Part shown: in pieces, positions 17,133 to 25,779 of the stretch
Layout: each line of letters starts with the position of its first letter
How positions within the stretch are numbered: the first letter of the stretch is position 1
Assembly: GCF_904846065.1 (NCBI RefSeq)
Contig: NZ_CAJGZV010000001.1
Location: 2,356,001 to 2,420,000 of the forward strand
Source: Psychrobacter immobilis
GTDB lineage: Bacteria; Pseudomonadota; Gammaproteobacteria; Pseudomonadales; Moraxellaceae
DNA length: 64,000 nt
Direction: 5' to 3'
Notes under the pieces: generated by a model
Told to the model about the DNA's origin: nothing
Database searches by the model: none
What the model saw: only the letters and a program-made list of their open reading frames with translations
Program-made: the position numbers and the translations under genes

Positions 17133-17573
17133 ATGTTTAACTATATACTCATACTACACTTGTTAAGCGCTACTGTCTGGACAGGCGGTCACCTCATTTT
17201 GACCTTGGTGGTATTACCAAAAGCGCTATCATCCCGAAATATTGATGGTCTGATGCAATTTGAGCAGCTGTTTGAGAGGGTTGGAATGCCAGCTTTGGTG
17301 CTGCAAATAATCACTGGTCTTTGGATGGCCTACCAGCTATTACCCAACATTGCTGCATGGTTTAAACTTGATAATGATTTTAGTATTCTTATTAGTCTCA
17401 AATTACTATTATTGCTAATGACTGTTCTGGTTGCCCTGCACGCTCGTTTCTATCGAATACCCAGACTGTCTGTTCAGACCCTGAAAGGATTTTCAATTAA
17501 TATCATATTAGTCACTTTGTTTTCTGTCGCCTTTGTTATCGTTGGCACGCTCTTTCGCACAGGTTTAAATTAG
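17133..17573 (+). CDS. CopD-like integral membrane protein
   Basis: 146-aa protein of four predicted membrane helices. I use the ATG at 17133 (MFNYILILHLLSATVWTGGH) preceded by AAGGA, rather than the TTG nine bases earlier. LHLLSATVWTGGHLIL and the later ALHARFYRIP contain conserved His and Trp residues of CopD-family and related putative heme/copper membrane proteins. Divergently transcribed from the hemerythrin gene across 63 bp, which suggests joint function. A wobble-paired stem (17569-17582 with 17596-17609) overlaps the stop codon but lacks a T tract. Confidence 0.75.
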   Translation: MFNYILILHLLSATVWTGGHLILTLVVLPKALSSRNIDGLMQFEQLFERVGMPALVLQIITGLWMAYQLLPNIAAWFKLDNDFSILISLKLLLLLMTVLVALHARFYRIPRLSVQTLKGFSINIILVTLFSVAFVIVGTLFRTGLN

Positions 17574-17629
17574 GATGTGTCATCGTTTAGGTTATTGATA
17601 TGTCCTAATATCTTATTGAATTCAACCAC

Positions 17630-17663
17630 CTTAACATCTTCTTAACAGCGTACTTGTTACTGT
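17630..17663 (+). promoter_or_regulatory. PmrA-like box and -10 of eptA-pmrAB
   Basis: Direct repeat CTTAAC-N5-CTTAAC at 17630-17646 fits the PmrA-type half-site pattern (YTTAA-K with five-base spacing, except the last base). A -10-like TACTGT follows at 17658-17663, 11 nt after the repeat. The dgkA promoter at 21601-21634 has the same repeat and the same 11-nt spacing. The repeat occupies the -35 region, as expected for an OmpR-family activator. Self-control of eptA-pmrA-pmrB is inferred. Confidence 0.65.
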
Positions 17664-17704
17664 AAGGCATTACACTCCTTACCATCCTGTTGAGAAGTAC
17701 TTGT

Positions 17705-19441
17705 ATGTCAATATCTCAAGCCGCCAAAATCGATGCGCCCAAAGCCAATAAAAAAAGCCGCTCCCTGAGAAAGCTCTATGATCGTGAGATCAATTTCAAT
17801 CATCTGATCATAGTTGTTTCTCTTTACTTAGTAGCGTCAGCGAATATTGGCTTTTTTGAGCAAGTACTCAGCGTTTATTCATTTAGCACAAACACGGGCT
17901 TTATTTTTTCCATCACAGGCTTATTATTTGGGCTGATGTGGTTGGTGTTGTCACTGCTGTGTTATCGCTCAACGGCAAAAGTAGTGCTCATCATAATGGT
18001 GCTGATTGCAGCTATCTGTGGTTACTTTACCGACGCCTACGGGACGATATTTAATCGTGATATGCTCATTAACGGCTTACAAACCGATCAAGCAGAAGCC
18101 ATGGGATTAATGGCGCCCAGTCTATTTATTCGCCTGTTTTTACTAGGTATAGTACCTGCTTTCATGATTGGTAACATTCGTCTAAAGCGATTATCTTGGC
18201 AACAAGCAACCCTTCAAAAATCAGTCACCCTATTACTATCTATCGTACTGATAGCGATGTGTCTGGTACCATTTGGTGACCAATACGCCAGCTTTTTTCG
18301 CCAGCACAAAATAGTCCGTAGTTATGTCAATCCTATTACCCCTGTTTATTCTGTCATCAGACTGGGTACTGATTATATCGCTGAGCGCCGTCGTCCCGAT
18401 ACGCTAATCCCTCATGCCACAGATGCAAAACGCAGCATTACTAGCAACACTAGCAACACTAGCAACAGCGCTGTAAGACCTAAGTTGATGGTATTTGTAG
18501 TAGGAGAAACCGTTCGCGCTGACCATATTGGCTTAAACGGTTATGAGCGCAACACCACACCTTTGCTTTCAAAACAATCGGACATCTACAGCTTTAAAGA
18601 CGCCTCGTCATGCGGCACATCCACCGCCTATTCAGTACCCTGCATGTTTAGCTACACCAATAGAAAAAATTATGACCCTGATAGCGCTAGCTATAATGAA
18701 AACGTGCTCGATACGCTACACAAGCAAGGCGTCAATGTCATTTGGCGAGACAATAACTCTAGCGCCAAAGGGGTGGCTGACCGCGTAACTTTTGAGGATT
18801 ATAAAACAACCGCGCTCAATCCAGATTGTGATATTGAGTGTCGAGATATAGGCATGCTTGATGGTTTTGATAAACTGGTTAAGTCAGGCAGCTCACAGAA
18901 AGAGACACCTAAAGACACACTTATTTTGCTGCATCAAATGGGCAATCATGGACCCGCCTATTTTAAGCGTTACCCTAAAGATTATGCAGAATATCAGCCC
19001 GTCTGTATGACCAATGAGCTATCAAAATGCGACAACCAATCAGTTATCAATGGTTATGACAATGCCATTCGTTATACAGATTATTTTTTAAATAGTGTGA
19101 TCGACACCTTAAAACCCTATGAGCAAGATTATGAAGTGGTGATGGTATATATTAGTGATCATGGAGAAAGTTTGGGCGAAAACAATATTTACTTGCATGG
19201 CCTGCCATACGCTATTGCGCCAAATGCACAAAAGCACGTGCCAGTGATTATTTGGTCACCGACTGGCAACGGCATTGATAGCAGCACTATTGATAGCAGC
19301 ACTATTGCTAACAGTAGCCTAGCTAACATGATTGATCAACCCGTATCACATGATTTTATTACGCCAACCTTGCTTCAGTTTTTTGGTATCACCACTGACG
19401 AAACCAAAGCAGCACCCACCTTTTTTAAAGTGGATAATTGA
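17705..19441 (+). CDS. eptA: Lipid A phosphoethanolamine transferase EptA/PmrC
   Basis: Inner-membrane enzyme that moves phosphoethanolamine from phosphatidylethanolamine to lipid A phosphates, lowering surface charge and binding of cationic peptides. I use the ATG at 17705 (preceded by GAGAAG), giving 578 aa. About five N-terminal membrane helices are followed by a periplasmic sulfatase-like domain with VVGETVRADHIGLNGY, the catalytic-Thr region SCGTSTAYSVPCMF, and the metal motif ISDHGESLGE. A Thr/Asn/Ser repeat (about residue 240) and a duplicated GIDSSTIDSST near the C-terminus are low-complexity linkers. First gene of eptA-pmrA-pmrB, the same order as pmrCAB in Acinetobacter. Confidence 0.94.
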   Translation: MSISQAAKIDAPKANKKSRSLRKLYDREINFNHLIIVVSLYLVASANIGFFEQVLSVYSFSTNTGFIFSITGLLFGLMWLVLSLLCYRSTAKVVLIIMVLIAAICGYFTDAYGTIFNRDMLINGLQTDQAEAMGLMAPSLFIRLFLLGIVPAFMIGNIRLKRLSWQQATLQKSVTLLLSIVLIAMCLVPFGDQYASFFRQHKIVRSYVNPITPVYSVIRLGTDYIAERRRPDTLIPHATDAKRSITSNTSNTSNSAVRPKLMVFVVGETVRADHIGLNGYERNTTPLLSKQSDIYSFKDASSCGTSTAYSVPCMFSYTNRKNYDPDSASYNENVLDTLHKQGVNVIWRDNNSSAKGVADRVTFEDYKTTALNPDCDIECRDIGMLDGFDKLVKSGSSQKETPKDTLILLHQMGNHGPAYFKRYPKDYAEYQPVCMTNELSKCDNQSVINGYDNAIRYTDYFLNSVIDTLKPYEQDYEVVMVYISDHGESLGENNIYLHGLPYAIAPNAQKHVPVIIWSPTGNGIDSSTIDSSTIANSSLANMIDQPVSHDFITPTLLQFFGITTDETKAAPTFFKVDN

Positions 19442-19481
19442 ATTCTTTATCATCGCTCCGCCTTTTTAGGTAATAATACTC

Positions 19482-20168
19482 ATGTACAAGATACTCATCA
19501 TTGAAGACAATCCCGATATCGTCGCCAATATTTATGCTTTTTTTGAGCCGAAAGGCTTTGAGCTAGACAATGCCCATAATGGCATTAGTGGCTTAGCGCT
19601 CGCATCGAATAATCGATATGACGTCATCTTGTTAGATGTCATGCTGCCGGGTATGGACGGCACTAAACTGTGCAAAAAACTCAGGGAAGAGCTGCATGAC
19701 AAAACGCCAGTATTGATGCTGACCGCTCGCGATACGATTTTAGATAAAGTGGCAGGATTCGATAGTGGCGCTGACGATTATCTGGTTAAGCCTTTCTCAT
19801 TGGTGGAATTAGAATCTCGTATTAAGGCTCTCATACGCCGACATAAAGATGATCATTTTGAGCATGGTTTAACTGTTGGCACATTGTCTTTAAATCATAG
19901 TGAGCATACGATTACACGTGAAGGTAAGTCGCTAAAACTCACACCAACAGGCTTCAAAATACTACATACCTTGATGAGTGCGGCGCCGCGCGTGGTTAGC
20001 AAAACCGATCTGGAAGAAAAGGTGTGGGGCGAAGACGTACCAAGCAGTGATGCACTGCGCACTCACATGCACGGGGTCCGTGCGCAGGTCGATAAGCCGT
20101 TCGATAAAATCATGATAGTCACGTTGCCCGGTGTCGGTTATCAGATTATTGATCCTGATAAAGCCTAA
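19482..20168 (+). CDS. pmrA: OmpR-family response regulator PmrA-like
   Basis: DNA-binding two-component regulator, 228 aa. The receiver domain has acidic residues at the start (IEDN), phospho-acceptor Asp52 in VILLDVMLPGMDG, and the conserved Lys in YLVKPFSLVELESR. A winged-helix domain occupies residues about 130-226 (LKLTPTGFKILHTLM, then LRTHMHGVRAQVDKPF). Lies 40 bp after eptA and 14 bp before the kinase gene. Predicted to bind the CTTAA repeats before eptA and dgkA. Confidence 0.92.
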   Translation: MYKILIIEDNPDIVANIYAFFEPKGFELDNAHNGISGLALASNNRYDVILLDVMLPGMDGTKLCKKLREELHDKTPVLMLTARDTILDKVAGFDSGADDYLVKPFSLVELESRIKALIRRHKDDHFEHGLTVGTLSLNHSEHTITREGKSLKLTPTGFKILHTLMSAAPRVVSKTDLEEKVWGEDVPSSDALRTHMHGVRAQVDKPFDKIMIVTLPGVGYQIIDPDKA

Positions 20169-20182
20169 AAAATCATCGGCTG

Positions 20183-21577
20183 ATGTCCTTATTTGACTTT
20201 CACAACGTCTTTCACAACGAAGTAAACACCATGTTTAATATCGACTCCATCGCCAATAAGTTTCGACTCTCCTACTTCTTATTTGCCCTATTACTGTGTG
20301 CCACTTTCGTCAGTATTTTCATGTATGCAGAAGTCAGAATGGAGCAACAGCTGGTCAAAGCTCGCTTATTGCAACAGTTAGAGCTTAGCCAAGAAAAAGA
20401 AGGCGATCAGCCTATTTATACCGCTGAACCGGGTATTAAAATTTATCGCTTCGATAACGCACCGAGCAATCTGCAAAAACTGGCCACCCAAACCGTACAA
20501 GAGATTCCCGTCACCGTCACCACTGAAAATGGTCAATCGACAACAGAGTTACATTTTTTTAATTATAAAAAAGACAAAGAAAACTACATTTTAACCTACT
20601 TAGAAAACACTGAAATGGTGATGGGGAATTACCCCGTTTTGGCCATATTTGAGCATTTAGAAGACATATTTGCCAACGCCCTAAAAGTAGCGGTCATTTT
20701 GAGCTTATTGATTGCAGCGATATTCTCATCGCTGTCCTCCAAGCAAATCATTAAACCTTTATTAGACTTAAAACAAGCCGTAGAAACAGATCATCGCAAC
20801 TTGACGGAATTGACGCATCTGCCCTCCGAGGTTGGCGTGTTAGCACGCGCAATCGATGAAAAAAACCACAAACTTGAGCAGTACCTCAAACGCGAGCAGC
20901 TATTTACTGGTGATGTCAGTCACGAGCTGCGTACGCCTTTGACGATTATCATGGGGGCATCAGAAGTATTGTCCTCACAACTAGAAAACGACCCTCACTT
21001 GAGCGCATTTGCCACTCGTATCAGTACGACCGCCAAAGAAACCTCGGAGATTATCAGCGCCTTATTATTGCTGTCTCGTGCTCCTGAAAAACTGGATGCA
21101 CCGCCAATGTCTATCAATGACATCGCGTTAAATGAAGTACAGCGCTTAAATTACTTGCTTCGCCATAAGTCAGTCACTTGTAAAATAGTCGCAGAACAGC
21201 TGTATGTCGCACACGTACGACCTGAACTGCTAAAAATGGCACTGGGTAATTTGATAAAAAATGCGTTTCAGTACACCGATGAGGGTGAGGTCATCATCAC
21301 TATCGATGCTGAAAAAATCACCGTCACTGATACTGGTCTAGGTATTCCTGAGGTGATGATGCCGCTGCTATATGAGAGATTTGAGCGTCTAGAGCAGCAG
21401 TATAAAGACATCTCATTAGATACAGAATCGTTATCGGCAGCTGACGCCCATTATCCAGTAGAAGGCACAGGCTTGGGACTCAGTATCGTACAGCGCATCA
21501 TGACACATATGGGCTGGCAGCTTACTCATCAAGTCAATCCGTTAGGTGGCAGCACCTTTATCATCAATTATCATTAG
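20183..21577 (+). CDS. pmrB: Sensor histidine kinase PmrB-like
   Basis: Inner-membrane sensor kinase, 464 aa from the ATG at 20183; an internal ATG at 20231 (MFNIDSIANKFRLSYFLF) gives 448 aa and is equally credible, as neither has a strong ribosome site. Two membrane helices (about residues 29-48 and 165-185) flank a periplasmic domain of about 115 residues. The H-box FTGDVSHELRTPL holds the phospho-His (247). The ATP-binding domain has NLIKNAFQYT, DTGLGIPE and GTGLGLSIVQR. Partner of the preceding regulator; the stimulus cannot be read from the sequence. Confidence 0.9.
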   Translation: MSLFDFHNVFHNEVNTMFNIDSIANKFRLSYFLFALLLCATFVSIFMYAEVRMEQQLVKARLLQQLELSQEKEGDQPIYTAEPGIKIYRFDNAPSNLQKLATQTVQEIPVTVTTENGQSTTELHFFNYKKDKENYILTYLENTEMVMGNYPVLAIFEHLEDIFANALKVAVILSLLIAAIFSSLSSKQIIKPLLDLKQAVETDHRNLTELTHLPSEVGVLARAIDEKNHKLEQYLKREQLFTGDVSHELRTPLTIIMGASEVLSSQLENDPHLSAFATRISTTAKETSEIISALLLLSRAPEKLDAPPMSINDIALNEVQRLNYLLRHKSVTCKIVAEQLYVAHVRPELLKMALGNLIKNAFQYTDEGEVIITIDAEKITVTDTGLGIPEVMMPLLYERFERLEQQYKDISLDTESLSAADAHYPVEGTGLGLSIVQRIMTHMGWQLTHQVNPLGGSTFIINYH

Positions 21578-21600
21578 AGAATATCTCTATTTTAAAAAAG

Positions 21601-21634
21601 CTTAACGTTTTCTTAATGCCTGCCCGCTTATACT
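21601..21634 (+). promoter_or_regulatory. PmrA-like box and -10 of dgkA-PAP2
   Basis: CTTAAC-N5-CTTAAT at 21601-21617, then an 11-nt gap and TATACT at 21629-21634. The layout, including the gap and the following GGCAT, copies the eptA promoter. This predicts that dgkA and the PAP2 gene belong to the same two-component regulon. Confidence 0.65.
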
Positions 21635-21718
21635 TAGGGCATGTTGAACATTCGACCATGGTTAAATAATTAAAATTTATCGCATACCTTGATATTAATA
21701 GACTGTGAAGCATTTGAC

Positions 21719-22192
21719 ATGAATAAAGCAAATCCTATTAATCTTGAAAACCAGTCGACGAGTGGTGGGGGTTTAAGCCCAATAACAGGCAAAAAACAAC
21801 TGCTACCCCATAGCTATGCCAGTGAGGCCAAGGGTAAAACAGGATTTTACCGTATTATAAAAGCCGCTGGTTACTCTCTGGACGGCTTTAACGCAGCTTA
21901 CAAATTTGAGGCGGCTTTTCGACAAGTATTTTGGCTCAATCTCATATTATTCATGGCTATTATATTGTGCCCTTTCACTATCAGCGTCAAAATGCTGCTG
22001 GTCGTCACTTCTTTCATATCATTAATTGTCGAACTCATTAATACTGGAATCGAAGCCAGTGTCGATCACACATCGACCGCCAAGCATCCACTGGCAAAGA
22101 TAGCCAAAGATGTTGGCTCTGCGGCACAATTTTTGGCATTACTACTGCTATTTATCTTGTGGATGATGGCATTATTGAGTGTTGTATTTTGA
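21719..22192 (+). CDS. dgkA: Diacylglycerol kinase
   Basis: Small inner-membrane kinase that converts diacylglycerol to phosphatidic acid. Using the ATG at 21719 (after GTGAAG) the protein has 157 aa: about 38 polar N-terminal residues, then the DgkA core with AAYKFEAAFRQVFWLN, SLIVELINTGIEASVDH (catalytic Glu and the Mg-binding Asn-Thr-Gly-Ile-Glu region), KIAKDVGSAAQ and three membrane helices. Its likely role is to recycle diacylglycerol left when EptA uses phosphatidylethanolamine as donor, which fits its PmrA-like promoter. The next gene overlaps its 3' end. Confidence 0.92.
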   Translation: MNKANPINLENQSTSGGGLSPITGKKQLLPHSYASEAKGKTGFYRIIKAAGYSLDGFNAAYKFEAAFRQVFWLNLILFMAIILCPFTISVKMLLVVTSFISLIVELINTGIEASVDHTSTAKHPLAKIAKDVGSAAQFLALLLLFILWMMALLSVVF

Positions 22193-22980
22193 AAACATAT
22201 TCAGCCAATGGAGTCTGGCTTAAACTCCTATGTTTGACCATCATAGCGACACTGTTGTTTGAACATAGCCAATTAGACATTCATATTAGTGAGCTTTTTT
22301 ATACTAATGGACACTGGCTACTAGAAAAAGGCACACAACCTTTTGCCTTTATTTTTTATGACTTGCCTAAATTGCTACTCATCTTGCTTGGCATTTATCT
22401 CATAGCCGTTCTAATTTTGAGACATAAACAGGATTCAGATATCAATCTGGTAATAAAAAATACTAAGTACGATAAACGGCTCACGCCTTTACCCACGCGT
22501 GAAATAAGTTATCTACTGCTTGTTTTAATTGCCGTTCCCAGTATGATTGCGCTACTCAAAGGTGTGACTCATGTCAGTTGCCCCAATCATTTAATACTGT
22601 TTGGTGGCAACCTGCCTTATCTAAATATTTGGCAAAATATAGTCGCTAATACGCCTGCCAAGTGCTTCCCAGCGGCTCATGCCAGTGCCGGATTTTCTCT
22701 ATATGGCTTGGCATTTTTACCTACTCTGCATCAGTCTCGCTATAGAATATTTGAAATAGTCACGGTCGTAGGATGGACGATGGGACTGTATAAGATGCTG
22801 TTTGGTGATCACTTTTTTAGTCATACATTAGTATCGATGCTACTGTCATTGACCATAACCTGCGCACTTGCAACGCTATTTTTTAAATACCCCGCAGCGA
22901 ATAAAGCCAACAGTATCAATGCTAATGGCAAAAAACCTGATGCGGCAAGCTTTCAAAAATCGTCGAAAACCCAATCTTAG
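22159..22980 (+). CDS. PAP2-family membrane phosphatase
   Basis: 273-aa multi-span membrane protein of the PAP2/lipid phosphate phosphatase superfamily. Motifs: KGVTHVSCPNHL, FPAAHASAGFSLYG (the P-x-x-H phosphatase loop) and GDHFFSHTLVS with the catalytic His. CPNHLILFGG is seen in PAP2 proteins of pseudomonads near lipid A genes. The start is not an ATG: the open frame begins at GTG 22159 inside dgkA, while TTG 22189 overlaps the dgkA stop (TTGA) and would give 263 aa. Probably translationally coupled to dgkA. Substrate may be lipid A phosphate, undecaprenyl pyrophosphate or phosphatidate; undetermined. Confidence 0.85.
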   Translation: MDDGIIECCILKTYSANGVWLKLLCLTIIATLLFEHSQLDIHISELFYTNGHWLLEKGTQPFAFIFYDLPKLLLILLGIYLIAVLILRHKQDSDINLVIKNTKYDKRLTPLPTREISYLLLVLIAVPSMIALLKGVTHVSCPNHLILFGGNLPYLNIWQNIVANTPAKCFPAAHASAGFSLYGLAFLPTLHQSRYRIFEIVTVVGWTMGLYKMLFGDHFFSHTLVSMLLSLTITCALATLFFKYPAANKANSINANGKKPDAASFQKSSKTQS

Positions 22981-23083
22981 CTGTTGGATAATAGCCAAAT
23001 TGACAATGATATTCTTATAAAAACAAAGCTACTCAGTATTTGATAAATAATGTATAAATACGCCACCCTCAGCTTATTCCCAT

Positions 23084-23120
23084 AAGCGACTGATTTTAAA
23101 CATATTAAAATCAGTCGCTT
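23084..23120 (+). terminator. Strong hairpin after the PAP2 gene
   Basis: Perfect 16-nt arms (AAGCGACTGATTTTAA and its complement) with a 5-nt loop ACATA, followed by TTTCTT only. It lies 100 bp after the PAP2 stop and before the YceI gene; a terminator or transcript-end stabiliser. The remaining 22981-23281 spacer shows no gene. Confidence 0.75.
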
Positions 23121-23281
23121 TCTTAAAATTAAATCAAGGCTAGTAAAACCAAGACGTCGTTTAAGTTGAGAGTGGCGTGTATAAATAGTTATTACTGCCT
23201 GACTTAACATTGAGTAACAGCATGGATTGCGCTCATCGACGACGTTCTTTATTTATCAATAGCCCGCAAAGGAATGTAGCT

Positions 23282-23902
23282 ATGAGCATCCTATCTTTTA
23301 TTCTACAAAGATTACATCTCTACCCTTTACTGACATTGACACTGCCATTATTAATAATAAGCGCTGCACATAGCAGCCATGCCGCCAGTTATACCATCAA
23401 TCCTGCTGGCACCCATGTGCGCTTTGCCATTGAACGCTTCCAATCCCCTGCCACTGCGGGCGGCTTTTATAATGTCCAAGGTCAACTGCAATATGACTCA
23501 AGTTTAAAAACTGGCAATATCTCCTTGGTCATTCCGATCAGCTCTCTAAATACGGGAAATAAAGCATTTAACCAGACTTTGACAGGCCCTAGCTTCTTTG
23601 ATATGCAGCGCTTTCCATTGGCACGCTTTGATTCTAACAAATGGTATTTTAGCCAAGGCAAATCACGCCCAATGGTCACAAAAGTAGACGGTCATCTAAC
23701 GCTGCATGGCGAAACCCACCCTATTAGCTTAACAGCGACTAAGTTTGACTGTTATCTACATCCCACGCTCAAAAAAGATATTTGTGGTGGGGATTTTACG
23801 GCGATGATTGATCGCACCAAATGGAATATCGATAAATATGCGTGGTTTGGCGTTACTAAAAACCTTCACTTAAACATTCAGGTCGAGGCAACCAAACAGT
23901 AG
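23282..23902 (+). CDS. YceI-family periplasmic protein
   Basis: 206 aa from the ATG at 23282, chosen because AAGGA precedes it and a signal peptide follows directly (hydrophobic LYPLLTLTLPLLIISA, cleavage likely after SHA). The mature part is a lipocalin-like YceI barrel: YTINPAGTHVRFAIERF, GNISLVIPISSLNTG, FFDMQRFPLARFDS and GGDFTAMIDRTKWNID. YceI proteins bind long isoprenoid chains; the exact role here is unknown. Two cysteines (CYLHPTLKKDIC) could form a disulfide. Confidence 0.9.
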   Translation: MSILSFILQRLHLYPLLTLTLPLLIISAAHSSHAASYTINPAGTHVRFAIERFQSPATAGGFYNVQGQLQYDSSLKTGNISLVIPISSLNTGNKAFNQTLTGPSFFDMQRFPLARFDSNKWYFSQGKSRPMVTKVDGHLTLHGETHPISLTATKFDCYLHPTLKKDICGGDFTAMIDRTKWNIDKYAWFGVTKNLHLNIQVEATKQ

Positions 23903-23954
23903 CAGTCCTTATCAGCGTTAATTTTATGACATTAATTTTTATAGCACTGCTTTT

Positions 23955-24000
23955 TAGGGTCTATCCTCATTTTAAATCTGGGCTAAAAATAGCTAAACGT
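23955..24000. repeat. Decayed copy of the MITE-like element
   Basis: TAGGGTCTATCCTCATTTTAAA matches the left end of the element at 39394 with a few changes, then GGGCTAAAAATAGC matches the inner part of the right end near 38990 read in reverse. It looks like an internally deleted remnant, and its inner end overlaps the TAG stop of the convergent thioesterase gene. Confidence 0.55.
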
Positions 24001-24406
24001 GCTGAGGCGGTACGGAATACGTGCCAACTACGTGAGCCACCATATCGCGAGAGCCTTCAGAATAAAGCGCAACCTCGCCAACGATTAGCGTGCGACCTAC
24101 TTTCATCAACGTACATTCAGCGATAATACGTGCTTCTGCTGAGGGTTTGCGCAAAAAATTAATGGTCAAACTCGTCGTCACCGTTAAGGGCACAATACCT
24201 ATTTTACCAAGTATCGCCACATAGAGAGCCACATCAGCGATGCTCATCAATACTGGTCCAGAGACCGTACCACCGGGACGCAATTCATTGATACCAATAT
24301 CGTGTGATAAGATCGAGCGATTGTCACCGACTGCCTCGATGACACATTTGGTTTGTGGAAACTCTAACGCCATAAAGGCGACAATTTCTTCTTTGGTTGC
24401 AGACAT
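23993..24406 (-). CDS. PaaI-like hotdog-fold thioesterase
   Basis: 137 aa from the ATG at 24406, supported by a very strong ribosome site (AAGGAAGGG); the open frame extends 11 codons further but without such a site. Hotdog-fold acyl-CoA thioesterase: GGTVSGPVLMSIADVALYVAI contains the conserved active-site helix, followed by TSLTINFLRKPSAEARI. Substrate unknown. Last gene of a minus-strand run trkH-trkA-DUF3124-thioesterase with short gaps. Confidence 0.85.
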   Translation of the reverse strand: MSATKEEIVAFMALEFPQTKCVIEAVGDNRSILSHDIGINELRPGGTVSGPVLMSIADVALYVAILGKIGIVPLTVTTSLTINFLRKPSAEARIIAECTLMKVGRTLIVGEVALYSEGSRDMVAHVVGTYSVPPQHV

Positions 24407-24435
24407 ATCCCTTCCTTGGATTTTATTATCCTTAA

Positions 24436-24978
24436 TCAATGCACCACTGGCGTACCTTCTGTACTAAATGCGAAGCCTTTATTGCTAAAATTACCAATCA
24501 TCACCGCCTCAATGACAGGCTTGACCGTCTCGTCTATCCCTTCGACTTCGATGATAAAGTTGGCGCCCGATCCGCCTTTATCCTCTTCTTTTTCGACGAT
24601 ATAATTGAGCGTGGCCATTGCTGGAAGCTCAATCGGTTTGTTTAAATAGGATTTTATAAAGGTTCCATCAGTGCCATAGTAGTCAATTTTATTGATATAC
24701 AGTGATTTTTTTAGTGTGGTATTGCGTACACTCAAAGTCGCTGATAGCAAGACTTTACGATTGTCTCTATCGGTATAGATGTCAGAATAAATGGGCACAT
24801 AAAAGGTTTGTTTATAGGCAAACTGGCTACGATCAACCGCTGTTGTCATCTCCAGCTCTTGAATGGGGTCTTGATGTTTTTCTGAATACAACACGTTCGG
24901 GTCTTGCGGCGTCTGGTCACAGCCTGACAACAATGCCATCGTCGCAAGCAACAAGATGGATATAGTGCGCTTACTCAT
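24436..24978 (-). CDS. DUF3124 family lipoprotein
   Basis: 180 aa with a lipoprotein signal (LLSGC, Cys20). The body, FYVPIYSDIYTDRDNRKVLLSATLSVRN, then LYINKIDYYGTDGTFIKSYL and GGSGANFIIEVEG, is characteristic of DUF3124, an all-beta domain of unknown function. Lies 43 bp after trkA in the same direction. Confidence 0.85.
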   Translation of the reverse strand: MSKRTISILLLATMALLSGCDQTPQDPNVLYSEKHQDPIQELEMTTAVDRSQFAYKQTFYVPIYSDIYTDRDNRKVLLSATLSVRNTTLKKSLYINKIDYYGTDGTFIKSYLNKPIELPAMATLNYIVEKEEDKGGSGANFIIEVEGIDETVKPVIEAVMIGNFSNKGFAFSTEGTPVVH

Positions 24979-25021
24979 AAGTTTCCCCTTTGCCTTTTCA
25001 TGTCACGGCTGTTGCAAATGT

Positions 25022-25723
25022 TTATTTGATTTTTACACCGACACTACGCAGAAACTCGTTGATATGCTTGTTAGCACCGTAGATGACCAATACGTCTTTA
25101 TCTTGCAATACTTGCTCAGGCGCCGCCAAACCTTTAATACTAGGCTTACTTTGCGTACGACCAAAGCTGTCTTCATAATACTCATAGCGCAGGGTACTAA
25201 GCAATCGAATATTGAACTTTTGCTCCAACTGCAAGTCGTCAACGGTCTGACCAATCAACGACTTGGGAATGCTAATCTCTACCATACTGAAATGATCACT
25301 CAGCTCAAACGAGTCGACGAAATAACGTAGCGACAGCCGTTTGGCCCAGCGATTGGCCGCCTCTTTTTCAGGATGAATAAGGTCGTCCACACCGATAGCT
25401 TGCAACACTTTTTCGTGCAGTGGATTGATACTGCGACTGATCAAACGTTTTGCTTTGAGAGTTTTAAATAATGCCGTCGCCATGACGTTTGCGCCTTGGT
25501 CTTCACCGATTGCGACAATAACGATATCGGTGTCGACAATCGGTAAACCATTGACGGTATATTCATCCGTAGCATCCATACAGATGGTATGAGAGATGAC
25601 TTCCTTATACGCCTCAACCTTTTGCATGCTGCTGTCAATGGCAATCACTTCGTGCCCCTGACGGGTCAACGCCATGCCTAGCGATGAGCCAAAGTTCCCT
25701 AACCCTACGATGATATATTTCAT
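25022..25723 (-). CDS. TrkA/KtrA-type potassium uptake regulator
   Basis: 233-aa cytoplasmic gating subunit of a Trk/Ktr potassium system. One RCK unit: a Rossmann domain beginning YIIVGLGNFGSSLGMALTRQGHEVIAID (GxGxxG plus acidic residue that binds nucleotide), then an RCK-C domain from about residue 140. A single RCK unit is typical of KtrA rather than the duplicated E. coli TrkA. It follows its membrane partner by 56 bp. Confidence 0.92.
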   Translation of the reverse strand: MKYIIVGLGNFGSSLGMALTRQGHEVIAIDSSMQKVEAYKEVISHTICMDATDEYTVNGLPIVDTDIVIVAIGEDQGANVMATALFKTLKAKRLISRSINPLHEKVLQAIGVDDLIHPEKEAANRWAKRLSLRYFVDSFELSDHFSMVEISIPKSLIGQTVDDLQLEQKFNIRLLSTLRYEYYEDSFGRTQSKPSIKGLAAPEQVLQDKDVLVIYGANKHINEFLRSVGVKIK

Positions 25724-25779
25724 AACCTTATTAACCTTTTTCAGTATTTTTAATGATGAAATGGCTTATTTACGACCAT

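Noticed and set aside
18436..18470. Tandem ACTAGCAAC-type repeat in eptA as a possible CRISPR or phase-variable tract
   Set aside because: Only about three 9-bp units, in frame and coding Thr-Ser-Asn; an ordinary low-complexity linker.
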